This document shows, piece by piece, positions 53,946 to 64,000 of a stretch of 64,000 nt of DNA (positions are counted from its first letter, which is position 1; every line of letters starts with the position of its first letter). A program made the position numbers and the translations under genes. Origin of the DNA: Cordylochernes scorpioides (taxonomy: Eukaryota; Arthropoda; Arachnida; Pseudoscorpiones; Chernetidae); contig CP092865.1 of assembly GCA_030710605.1 (NCBI GenBank), positions 136,541,500 through 136,605,499 of the forward strand, read 5' to 3'. The notes under the pieces were generated by a model. That model was not told where the DNA came from, searched no databases, and worked only from the letters and a program-made list of their open reading frames with translations.

Positions 53946-55017
53946 ATTAATAGTAATGACCATGGAAAGTCAAAAAATTGTGATTGTAGGTATTGTAATT
54001 GCATTACATGTTCAAATATGAACAGTTCGACTTTACACGTATTACTATTAATAAAATTGTCAAAAATATTTACATTTTCTAAGTCTAAAGAAATGATTCA
54101 AATCAGCTATATATATATGTTATATAAAAAAAAGAGATTTTCTTATGTTGTTGAAGGGTACATGAGTATGTTTTTTGATATTGCTTTGTAGTCGTTGAAA
54201 AATATTAATAAAATAAAGGTTGAATTTACTTTAATTAATATGATAATATAATTGAGAATGAAGTACTGCCTGGCTTAAGGCGAGTAGAACAAGGAAAACA
54301 AAAGATTATTTACATAATGTACAAAAGTTTTGAGCCGGCCATCGGGAAAGAGAGAGAAAATATCTTTATTTACGGGGCTGCTAACCAAAATAAGCATGTT
54401 ATATATAAATAAAAGAGATTTTCTGTTGTATTTTTATTGTTATTTATATAGAATTATTAGCTGTTGCTTGATTTTGGTATGCAGTCGGGAAACAACAACA
54501 ATAAATTTTTATAGGGGAAGCGTGACCCTTGGCGGTAGATATAAACAGAGTATTTGAATCTATGAAATATAACCCTAAATAAAATAATATTTTTATATAA
54601 CATATATATAAATCTCAAAAACTTCAAATTTTATTAAAAATAGGCTTTGGAATTTGTGACGTCTTCCTCTAAAGGACGTCCTCCAGAGAAATGCCAATTG
54701 CTATTAAGAAATGTCTATTTTCTTGAAGGTTAATCGATAATTTAATCAGTTTTTATTTTCCTGTTAAAACTTTAAAAATTTTAGAAATTTCAATTTTGAA
54801 AAAAGATGCTAGAAAGCCCAAATCAACCTTGATGTTCGGAAATATCTCAGTCAGAAATATATTATTAGAATAATTACCTCGAATGTTTTCCCTTAATTAA
54901 ACAGCATCACACTAATGTACCCATCTTGCATATTCCCATTGTCACAGTGCGCATAGACTCGTGTATAATTATCAAGTCTTATTTATAATTATTTCATTTT
55001 ATATATGAACATATCCA
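53946..55017. other. A+T-rich sequence, no gene
   Basis: Open frames at 53928-54191 and 54330-54557 have no domain or splice support. Confidence 0.35.
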
Positions 55018-55246
55018 TAGAAGCATAGGGCGCCTTTCCCGTCAAAATAAACGTCAAAACCTGACGGCATCTATTGACCGTCGCCGCAACTAGCAGCCTC
55101 GGGTCGGTGACAAAGCCACAGTTTGCCAAAGCTGGTGTTGTGGCTTTGTCACCGACCCGAGGCTGCTATTTGCGGCGACGGTCAATAGATGCCGTCAGGT
55201 TTTGACGTTTATTTTGACGGGAGAGGCGACCCTATGCTTCTATGGA
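55018..55246. repeat. FB2 foldback hairpin
   Basis: Arms of about 110 bp ('gcatctattgaccgtcgccg' / 'cggcgacggtcaatagatgc') around 'cagtttgccaaagctggtgt'. It is a compact version of 42138-42805. Confidence 0.9.
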
Positions 55247-55993
55247 TCAATTTCCTCCCGGAAAAATTTCCATATATATGGACATATGCATATTTTTACA
55301 TGCATATATTTGCATTGTTGGCCGGAGAGCAGAATTAGAAAGACTCACTGGCTGGCGCAGGCAGCACGTGCTTCTTGTTCGAAAACTTTTCTAAATAAAC
55401 AAAGTGTGTTTTCCTGGCTGTAATGTTTGATAAGTTGATAAATAGGGAGTAGACCCTAAATTAAAAAAAACTACACCCACCAGCATGTATTTATTTAATT
55501 TTTACAAATTTTGATGATTTGAGTTCAGCGGAGGTTGGCATACAGCATGGTCCATGCAGGTCTTGGTAATACCAAATAAAAATGAAGAAGCTCAAGAAAT
55601 CATTCTTACAAAACAACAAGATGGATGTCAATTTTCCTCCTTCGCCGTATTTCAAAATGACGTCCTTTGTTTCCACGCGGCAATATTGGCCAACGGCGTC
55701 AATTTGTGTTGGCTACTTCCTTGCGAGATTGGTTCTTTCTTCCTTTCCTCAGCACTAGCATAGGTCGTCAGAGCTTTTATAGTGACTCAGGCGTACAGAC
55801 ATCGGTCTAGGTAGCCCACCATACAATGGTGTTATTGGGCTATGTGTTGGATTGCAAGAATTTATCAGTAGATCACACAGTTGATCTAACAATGAGTCAG
55901 ACACTTTCCACTAGTTGATGATCCTTCAACAATCTGATGACTGTGAAAAATAGTACAAATGTGATATTGTACTGGGATAAGGTGCATAAATTA
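55247..55993. other. unassigned sequence with ambiguous open frames
   Basis: 55491-55763 is open on both strands (plus frame MQVLVIPNKNEEAQEI, minus frame starting METKDVILKYGEGGKL). Composition is less A+T-rich and could be coding or part of an element. I cannot choose. Confidence 0.3.
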
Positions 55994-56241
55994 TTAAAAA
56001 AGCCATCTCCTTATCGTGCAACTGAAAGTTTCTGATAGCTTGCGCCATCTATCGGAATAAATATCAACTATTCTCGTTGATTTTTAATTATTCCAGAATT
56101 GGCCAAATAAAAAAATCAAGAATGGGTATTTGGCCAATTCTAAAATAAATAAAAATCAACGAGAATAGTTGATATTTATTTCTATAGATGGCGCAAACCA
56201 TCAGCAACTTTCAGTTGCACGATAAGGAGATGCCTTTTTCA
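55994..56241. mobile_element. hairpin MITE with 110-bp arms
   Basis: Outer 'aagccatctccttatcgtgc' pairs with 'gcacgataaggagatgcctt', and inner 'atatcaactattctcgttga' pairs with its complement. A weak relative lies at 4785-4850. Confidence 0.9.
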
Positions 56242-57199
56242 TAATCTGATGACTGTTGTTGAAGTTCGCGCATCATTTTTGTAATATCGGCTCAATTAAA
56301 GAATAGAGGTACACAGCGCTATTTTAACAGGTTTTATTGTTAAATTAAGGCACGAAGTGAGTGATGTATTTCTCACCACAGTCTAAATAAATAGAAATAT
56401 ATCCACAGTTGCAGAATTTACATAACATCAAACTATTAAAATATTTACATATTTAATAAACAATTACTTTGATTTCACTTTAAACAAATTTCGCGACAAT
56501 ATGAATCTCTCGAATCAGGAAATAGAGAGAGAGGTTCATGCACTAAATACATAAGAAATAATCATTACAATTAGCTAGATGGCAATGTTATCTACAGTTT
56601 AATAGCCGATGTTTGAACCAGGATTTCACACCTCCATTTCTACCCATCAAGGATTCTTTCCAGAACCAATTCTCCATGAAGATCATCCACAATACCCGCC
56701 GCCAACTTCTCCATTCTAGATACCAGGGATGCAACATAAGATTGATGTCCAAATCCATCAAAGATCTTCCGACACTCACCACATAGCAGGTAGAACCACA
56801 TGTCTTTATTTCTCTGATAATACGTATCGCATTAGAAATACGATCACAGGCTTCTTTGCTTAAGAAGAGATTGAGATTTAAACATATTTTATTGACATCA
56901 TACACAAGTCAATAGTAGTAGTATATAATAATTATAAAAAGAGGGATAAAATAAAAGAGTAAACTATATACAGTTATGTACAGTCCAGGAGACAAAGAGT
57001 CCAGACAGTAAGTCACGTTCTCCCCTCATCTCAAGGCTCAGAAAGAACCTGTGTATTGATGACTTGGCAGATGTGGCCTTGTCATCCAACCCTTGACCGA
57101 AGAGCCAGTAGCCCTGCAGGTGGAGCCCTGCTGGAACCAGGCCCTTTGCTTAAGAAGAAGCATGGTCAAAATTTTATTTCTGGTCGCAAGAATATGGTT
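56242..57199 (+). other. sequence upstream of the Penelope-like element, possible N-terminal remains
   Basis: 56610-56760 on the plus strand reads as FLPIKDSFQNQFSMKIIHNT then RRQLLHSRYQGC, reminiscent of the basic N-terminal region of Penelope-like proteins, and then hits stops. 'ctttgcttaagaaga' occurs twice (56857 and 57143), suggesting a duplication. The assignment is tentative. Confidence 0.25.
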
Positions 57200-59118
57200 T
57201 CTCATATTATAGTCCAACAGATGATCATCATCGAATCTTGAACCTTTCCAATTCGGAACTGTCACAGGCGGAGATTACATTGTTATCCAAGCGCCTGAAC
57301 TATAGGAATGAAGCCAATCCTGACAACTTCAAAACCATCATCGGTGTTGAATCTTCTATCAAGGACCTTAGCCACCAAGCAAAGAGTGACATAAGACGCC
57401 AGGTATCTACCATACTCATGAGACGGACACCCCAACAGCATAGCTCTTGCGAAGAAAAAAAAATCCTACAAAGATTGAAGAATCGAAAAGATCTAGTCAT
57501 CTCTAACCCCGATAAAGGCTCACAGACAGTCATCATGGACACCTCGAAATACCGATCCAAAATGATGGATATCCTCTCTGATAACTCTACCTTTGTTCCC
57601 ATAACAGAAGCAAACAAACTTCAAACATACCATAAATTCACAAAAGCTCTCTTAGATCAAAAAAGAAACCAGAGTATTACAACTGATGATTACAAACTAT
57701 TCATATCAAACCTTACTACGGATGCATACATATATGAATTGCCCAAAGTACACAAGCCTAATATCCCATTACGCCTTATTGTAGCCTACCACAGATCACC
57801 AGCAGCTCTGTTAACCAAATATTTTAACTTCTTTCTCTCCATAACTGAAACAATATAACCACAAATTCTCGGTACACAGCACTCAATATTTAATTGAAGA
57901 CTTGTGGAAACTATCACCTGATCCCAGAAACGTAATGTGCTCACATGACGTCGTTTCGTTGTTCTTAAGCCTCCCCCACCAGTTAATTAAAGACAGCGCA
58001 AGTACCTTCCTTTCCGTTGTACATACAGATTCATCCATCGCACAAACAATAGGAAACCTCATTGATATTTGCATAATGAAGAATATCTTCTTTTTTTTAT
58101 CTCAGACTTACCGGCAGATACGAGGTTACACAATGGGAAGCTCATTTTCAACCATTGCAGCTGAATTAGCAATAATCAGGATTGACAATCTAATTAATGA
58201 TAAGCATAAAACCGACATAGGATTCTGGCGTCGATATGTCGACTACATCTTTTGTATTTGCGACAAGAATTCAAAAGATCAAATTTTAACCTCTCTTAAT
58301 AATTACCATAGTGGCATGTCCTTCACCATTGAAAAAGCCCAAAATCAAGTTATTCCGTCCTTAGACATTTTAATAATCCAAACTCCTAGCAGATACCACA
58401 CCACTGTATTTTACAAAAAGTTTCCTCCCCAACTACACACATTATACATTCTTCTGCTCCCTTTCCCACAAAATTAACATTGAAAGAACTTTATCAAAGC
58501 GCATACACACTCACTGTTTCCCTTCCACTTTTCCAATCAATAGAAAAACGTAATATAACCAAACATCTCTGCTAGCTATCCGACATCCTTCATTTTAAAT
58601 CATTTTTAATAATCCGTCTACGATAATAAATCCTCCTTCGTATCTATCCAACTGTATTATTCCCTACTCGTCCAAATCCACCGCCATAGCACGAATTATA
58701 AAGAAACATAGCATCAATTCCTATTTCTCTAATTCACTGTCTCGCAGACAGACTAAGACATGAAATAACCAGAAGCAACACTCCTACAGATTCCCTCAAT
58801 AAGAATAATGTCATATATTCAATATCATGCCTGTAGTGTGAAGCTACATATGTGGGAGAGATAGGGAGAACTGTTAGAATCAGAATGACCGAGCATGAAA
58901 GATCTTTTAAGAGAAAGGATCCCCGTTCTCTCGTATACCAGCACAACACAGGCCATTCATTTAATAATAGTAAAACCTCAACCCATTACCATGAAATAAA
59001 GAACAAACACCGACACCTAGTACTAGAAGCTTTACTCACTAAAACACTCAAAGACATTAATAGATCCATAGATTTGTCCGACAAATATGATGGTATAATT
59101 CCGGAATCTCCTACCTAA
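57200..59118 (+). pseudogene. Penelope-like element reverse transcriptase / GIY-YIG endonuclease, inactive
   Basis: Frame 1 (57238-57858) has the N-terminal RT motifs LVISNPDKGSQTVIMDTSKY and YELPKVHKPNIPLRLIV. After a stop (57856) and frame change, frame 2 (57902-58477) has motif A (CSHDVVSLFLSLP), motif B (QIRGYTMGSSFSTIAAEL), motif C and motif D. Motif C reads YVDY where YVDD is required, so the second catalytic Asp is lost. A further shift near 58430 and several stops lead to the GIY-YIG-type endonuclease (TYVGEIGRTVRIRMTEH, then YQHNTGH) ending at 59118. This order is diagnostic of endonuclease-bearing Penelope-like elements. A second fragment is at 60330-60530. Confidence 0.9.
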
Positions 59119-59149
59119 GTAATCTACGTCTTGAAAATTACAAACTATT

Positions 59150-59295
59150 ATAGACGCGTATGATTCTTTTTGAAATTAAACAATTTCTACTGTCCTTACT
59201 GCAATTGAAAAATTAATCGGAGGGCCTGGCTCATCAGTGGTGAATCCTCCAGCGGTTTCGCCAGCTTAATTTACCATACCGCTGTTATATTTACA
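59150..59295 (+). repeat. FB1 arm, split by a Helitron
   Basis: 'aatttctactgtccttactg', 'gggcctggctcatcagtggt', 'taccataccgctgttatat' follow the FB1 palindrome at 46488 and break at the Helitron end. Confidence 0.75.
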
Positions 59296-60021
59296 CTAGA
59301 CGAATGGCCCGGGCAACGCCCGGGTTTTACCCGAGTGCGAATATATTTTAAAAACGTTGTCTTGGGTGGTCGCTATAGACAGGGTGGTCTGTATAGACAG
59401 GTGTATGTATCACACAGCCGATAACAGGGTTGTCTAGAGTGGCCGCTATAGACAGGGTGGTCTGTATAGACAGGTATATGTATCACACTGCTGATAACAG
59501 GGTTGCCTAAAGTGACCGCTATAGACAGGGGGGTCTGTATAGACAGGTGAATGTAACACACTGATGATAACAGGGTTGCCTAAAGTGACCGCTATAGACA
59601 GGGTGGTCTGTATAGACAGGTGGATGTATCACACAGCTGATAACAGGGTTGTCTAGAGTGGCCGCTATAGACAGGTGTATGTATCACACAGCTGATAACA
59701 GGGTTATCTAGAATGGCCGCTATAAATAGGGTGGTCTGTATAGACAGGTGGATGTATCACAGCTGATAACAGGGTTGTCTAGAGTGGTCGCTATAGACAG
59801 GGTGGTCTGTATAGACAGGTGGATGTAACACACTGCTGATTACAGGGTTTCCTAAAGTGACCGCTATAGGCAGGGTGGTCTGTATAGACAGGTGGATGTA
59901 ACACACTGCAGATAACAGGGTTGTCTAGAGGGGGGCAGGGAAGACACGTGTTCGCCGGCAGCCAATGGGCGCGCATTCTATCCGTGAGCTTCAGACAGAA
60001 TAAGGCAATTATATATATAGA
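59296..60021 (-). mobile_element. non-autonomous Helitron, complete, 726 bp
   Basis: Minus-strand 5' end is TCTATATATATAATTGCC. The 3' end has the hairpin CCCGGGCGTTGCCCGGG, seven bases, then CTAG followed by host T; the 5' neighbour is host A. Insertion between A and T without duplication, a 5' TC, a 3' hairpin and CTRR are the defining Helitron features. No Rep/helicase is present. Most of the body is the 73-bp minisatellite. It sits inside an FB1 copy that continues at 60022. Confidence 0.85.
59360..59930 (-). repeat. 73-78-bp minisatellite inside the Helitron, about 8 copies
   Basis: The unit contains cgctatagacagggtggtct, gtatagacaggtggatgta and cactgctgataacagggttg. Some units have internal deletions. 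Confidence 0.9.
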
Positions 60022-60285
60022 TTTTTCTATCTTCCTTTTATTGTGATACTGTTGCTAGACTCTCGGAATGGGTATTTTAGATGAACTATGGACATAAGCT
60101 TTGAGGACAGTAGAATTACATACAATTATAAATATATAATATGCTTCGAGCAATCGCCCTTCCGAAAATATTAAATTGAGTCTTTTATTAGAACATTTAT
60201 ATTACGATGCACTAGCGCGCCATCTGTTATGAAAATTAGAAGTTTCTAACAGATGGCGCGCTAGTGCATCCGTAATCTACGTCTT
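60022..60285 (+). repeat. FB1 continuation after the Helitron
   Basis: 'gactctcggaatgggtattt', 'gatgaactatggacataagc', then an inverted pair around 60210-60275 ('ctagcgcgccatctgttatg' / 'aacagatggcgcgctagtgc'). Confidence 0.75.
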
Positions 60286-60329
60286 CCCAACACCATTCAT
60301 AACCTTACCCAGCTATAAATATTTATTTG

Positions 60330-60530
60330 ATGTCTTTGATCTCAATATACAATATAAGCACCTTCCTTTCTGATGTACAGATCCATCGCACAAACCTAAC
60401 TGATATTTGTCTAGCGAGGAATATCTTCAATTTTGAGTCTCAGACTTACCGGCTGATACGAGGTTCCCCAATGGGAAGCTTGTTTTCAAACATTGCGCAA
60501 TATTTAACCACCTATAGCCTCAATAGTACA
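60330..60530 (+). pseudogene. Penelope-like RT fragment
   Basis: Reads STFLSDVQIHRTNLTDICLA then TYRLIRGSPMGSLFSNIA, i.e. the motif A-B interval of the same Penelope-like family as 57200-59118 with better-kept motif B. Short indels relative to that copy are present. Confidence 0.75.
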
Positions 60531-60605
60531 TTAGTATTATCTAGTAATCCATAGTTTTATGATTTTACTGTATTATGAGAATTTGTGTATACTCTCTCTC
60601 TCTCT

Positions 60606-60691
60606 CTTTCGAGCCGGATTTGAACCAGCGACCTAAGGATCACCGTTGTAACATCTACAGTCCTCTGCTCTGCCAACTGAGCTATCGAGGA
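60606..60691 (-). tRNA. tRNA-Tyr (GTA) with a 14-nt intron, acceptor stem damaged
   Basis: The minus strand has TAGCTCAGTTGGCAGAGC (D arm, box A), then GAGGACTGTAG with anticodon GTA (plus 60656-60658). A 14-nt intron (atgttacaacggtg) follows directly after position 37, as in eukaryotic tRNA-Tyr genes. Then come ATCCTTAGG, a T arm with GGTTCAAATCC and TCGAAAG. The acceptor strands TCCTCGA/TCGAAAG pair poorly at the first three positions, and no T run follows directly, so it may be a pseudogene. CT repeats flank the 3' side. Confidence 0.8.
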
Positions 60692-60713
60692 ACTTCCGAG
60701 GCGCGATTATTGC

Positions 60714-60725
60714 TAGTTGAAAAAT

Positions 60726-60783
<58 letters not shown>
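60714..60783. repeat. CT then TA microsatellite
   Basis: A CT repeat from about 60727 passes into a TA repeat that ends at the LTR start (60784). Confidence 0.9.
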
Positions 60784-60787
<4 letters not shown>

Positions 60788-61643
60788 ATAAGTTGAGGTC
60801 TGGTAGCCTCTTGTAGAATCCTGTCGACTCTCGCTATAAGCTGTGGTAACCGGTGGTCAAACCTGTAGTAGCCGAGAGGGACAGTCAGGGCGTGGAGAGT
60901 TTTCCAGTACCTCTCTGCACTTTGGAAGACCTTTAACAGTTTTCACAGAGTACAGGCAGTCGTGGTCGAGGCAGAGCGGAAAGCTTGGGAATGTCCACAC
61001 ACACAAAACGAAGAGACACAGCTGAAGTAGGAAAGTTCCATGAACAGATAGGAGTTGAGCTAAGCAAGATGGAGATATAGAGTTCTTACTGTTTTACATG
61101 GCGATGATGTGCACCTGGCTACAAGCGACAAGGGCTTGCGCCGACGGTGAAGAGACTAACTCTGACTAACCTTTTATCGGCTAAAACCGAGGTGTTTATA
61201 TACCATTCCCGAGGAGGGGGGGGGGAGACATCTGCGAATTTGAACTTTGAACGTCTGGGGCATTCTGCACCCTTTGGACCAGATGGCAACGGGCTGCCGA
61301 ATTCCTTTTCAGGGTTGTTGGATTGTCTGAGAATGTGAACTTTGAACGTCTGCACCCTTTGGCCTTGATGGCAACGACTCGCTAAATTCCTCTTCAGGAT
61401 TGTTGGGTTTCTCTCTCGATCTTAGACGTTTTTTGAATTTATCAATCTTGCTTTAACTTTGCTCTTAATCTATTACATAGTTTTATTTATTTGTCTTTAA
61501 TTTGTACAAAGTACATTACATATGGTGATGCAATGACACAGATTAATCATGCGCATAATTATTTATAGATGTGTTTCTATATACAACATGACAATCTTGT
61601 TATAAGTAATTATACAATATAGGGTTGTTGGTTTAAATTACCA
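60784..61643 (-). repeat. LTR of a second, diverged non-autonomous LTR element
   Basis: Aligns with 5762-6463 (for example 'cctgtagtagccgagaggga', 'agttttccagtacctctctg', 'aggcagtcgtggtcgaggca'), with a different middle section. The 52-bp edge duplication of the other copy is absent. Minus-strand TATATAAA lies at about 61196 and AATAAATAAAA near 61490. Confidence 0.7.
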
Positions 61644-64000
61644 TAGATGAGCCCCGGGAGTGAAAGGGTTTATCCGGGTTTAAACGGGTAAAGCCTCTCT
61701 AACACAGGTAAGTAATTAAAAATTCTTTTAATTAATTTAAACTGTGAGGGTTAAAAAGGGCTATAACAAGATGTTTTGTTTGGATATATCTGCAAATTAT
61801 AAAAAATACAATTTATGTTTAATTTAAAAGTTATGATATTCATATAAAAGAGAAATTAAGATAAAACCTTTGTTTGATAAAAAATAATGATGATGTTTTA
61901 AGAGATTGTTGGCGGGCGTTGGAAAGTGTTAGTGGTTAGAGAATATGCAATTGTAAGTATTACACAGGTAATCAAATACTTAGGTCCAGGTGCAAAGCGA
62001 GGATATAGACTTGTGCGTCCTCCGAGGCAATGTTTCACCTGTGATCCTGTATCAGGGTTACAGTGCTTTGTCACAATTGTAGGGTTATTGCGTTGAAAAG
62101 TTGTTGAAGAACAAGTTGTTAATATGATTGAAAGGGGTGAAATGGAGTCATGCGTTAAATAGAATTGTTGTAGCGACAGTAGGTGATCGACTTGACTTAA
62201 AATCAAAGGTTGATTGTGGTCCGCTAGAGCTAAAAAATTGAGTTGTGAGAGTTGTGGACGCTTTGTGTTTGCGTGGGTGATTATGCTCTAGGGATGATTG
62301 TAGTAAACTTTTGAAACGTGTTCAAGGCCAGAAGTTGGGATTTTTAATTCTGGGGAACTTTGATCAAATAGTTTGTTGAAATTATGAAATCAAAAAATTG
62401 TCAAGCAGTACTATCGTTTTTCTACGTTGCTGCGAAGTAATGACTGAGAAGATAGTAGTGTAAAGTACACTGAAGTGGTTAGAGAAATAGATTGTTGTAT
62501 GCCCGAAAGTTAATGATAACATAGTCATTTTATATAAAGGTATAAAAACAAATATAAAATGAATAAAATATAGAAATATCATTGTGGTTGAATAAAGTTT
62601 AAGTGGATAAAATCAAACAATCAATATATAAAAGTGATAATAATGAAGAATTAAAGTGATTTTTGACAACAAATAAATCTTTTGTAATACTAAAATAATA
62701 TTATGAAAAAAATAAAAATAAAATTGATTTTTTTATATATAGTGTAGGATTAAAAGCTAGTGATTATATAATTGAAAGGCAAAAATAAAAAATAAAATAT
62801 TTTATACAAAAAACAGAATATAATTAAAGATTGTGATCTCAATTTAACATGTAAAATGTTTGATATGTAGAAAAATTAGAGATTTACACTGGATCAAAAT
62901 ATCAAAAATGTTCAATTTAAGGTAGGTCTTGTTCAAATTCAAATATCTAAATGTTTAAAAGGTAGGTTAAGATATCGACTGTTAATGTAGTAAGAGGAAT
63001 GCGGGACACGGGGAATGTAGGACTGGGGGCCTCTGGGGGAGGAGTGGCGATGGATTTAGGTGTCCATTCTTACGACCGGGGTGCGATGTATTGTTTTTAA
63101 AGGGGCGATATGGGGGAAGTCTGCGTCGCACGTTCTTTACATTCTTTCTCATCTAGTCTGGTTATTTCGGGGTATGGATTAGGATGAGTTATCAGATTTG
63201 GGGGTATAACATTGAACATTAAATAGGTGGGTGGAAAACTTGTGACAGAATGGGGTGTGTTATTAGAAATTTGTGAAATTTTTCTGAGGTAAAAGCGGGC
63301 GCTCTGTCAGATAACAGACATTTTGGAAATCCTTGTTGTAGTACAGTTTTGAGAGTTTGAATGTACGTTAGGGTACTGGTTTACTGGTTAAACTCCCTTT
63401 GAGAGTGGTGAAAGCTTGTTGGTAGTTTTATGGTGTATTTGAAAGATGTAGTTTTCTCGGTGTTCGTAAGTGTTGTCGTTCGACGCTGTTGCGGTAAAAA
63501 ATGTTATTCAATGATGTCAGGTTTAGATGTGGATAAAAGTGTGACTTTCGACGTGACACGCTTTGGGGTGAGTAGTGTCATAGGCATGAAGGCGTCTTTG
63601 TGGCCTTTTAAGTGAGAAAAATTGTTGTGATGCGCTGTGTGACACGAGTGGGTGAATTGAATGGAAAGGTGTCACGTGAAGTCTTTGTTTTTGGTACAGC
63701 ATCTAACTTGTTTCATCATGAACAACAAATTTACTAGTCATGAGTGGTGGTTGTACAAAACACATCGAGATATCTTGGTTGTTAGTGAATGTAGCACGTT
63801 TAGTGGCGACGGAGCTTGTGTTGCTCGAATTCGATTTGTTGTTAAGTCGCGCGCTAATAGATGGTGGCCAATTGTAGAAAGTGATGGGAAGTGTGTTGTA
63901 GTTTATTGAGAGAGATGTGTGAATAATTAATAATTATGCATGTAAAAGGAAAGGACGGGGGAGTGTAGCTATGTTGGGATTTAATGATTGTAATAGTTTT
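61644..64000. other. internal region of the second LTR element, cut by the window end
   Basis: Matches 6464-8960 in order: 'gtgaaagggtttatccgggt', the splice donor ACAG|GTAAGT at 61708, 'ggtgcaaagcgaggatatag', and 'gaaaggtgtcacgtgaa' at 63663. No gag-pol motif was found. The right LTR, if present, lies beyond the window. Confidence 0.65.

Overview
This window looks like part of an arthropod (at least ecdysozoan) nuclear genome, and it is almost entirely repeats. The evidence is very high A+T content, a copia-type retrotransposon, a mariner element, a Penelope-like element, a Helitron, tRNA-derived SINEs, many hairpin MITEs, a U6 snRNA copy with an arthropod-like 3' end, and a tRNA-Tyr copy that carries an intron. 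There are no bacterial operons, CRISPR arrays or prokaryotic signals. I cannot name the species.

Layout. 1-2640: A+T-rich DNA with a candidate two-exon host gene fragment. 2641-5708: MITE, SINE and foldback debris. 5710-10650: a complete LTR element with no large ORF; a second, diverged copy starts at 60784 and runs off the window. 10851-11177: a retroposon that starts exactly at the 5' end of U2 snRNA and is flanked by an 11-bp duplication. 11918-12867: a 40-bp minisatellite that creates false ORFs. 13000-20000: foldback copies, a 21-bp minisatellite and a roughly 170-bp satellite. 20200-27460: LINE fragment, mariner, a retroposon with a tandemly multiplied 3' end, a U6 copy and MITEs. 27748-27938: candidate host exon on the minus strand. 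28745-33482: a young copia element with identical LTRs. 33500-38760: foldbacks, a tRNA-like gene between direct repeats, a full SINE and a satellite made of U6 snRNA pieces. 40240-44275: arrays of Tc1-like MITEs, then a large inverted repeat that runs straight into a 58-bp satellite. 48901-50349: a 55-bp satellite with a 12-bp palindrome in each unit. 50700-56250: hairpin MITEs. 57200-59118: a dead Penelope-like element. 59296-60021: a Helitron carrying a 73-bp minisatellite. 60606-60691: tRNA-Tyr.

Only the copia element looks recently active, and even its polyprotein is split across two overlapping frames. The rest is a nested record of transposition. Elements inserted into elements can be dated relative to each other: LTR element into foldback, SINE into foldback, Helitron into foldback, MITE into U6 satellite, retroposon into MITE. 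The least ordinary theme is snRNA-derived repeats: two U2-derived sequences, one U6 copy with a duplicated end, and a 107-bp U6-derived satellite. Family names such as FB1, FB2, MITE-P, SINE-A and SINE-B are labels I assigned from sequence shared within this window.
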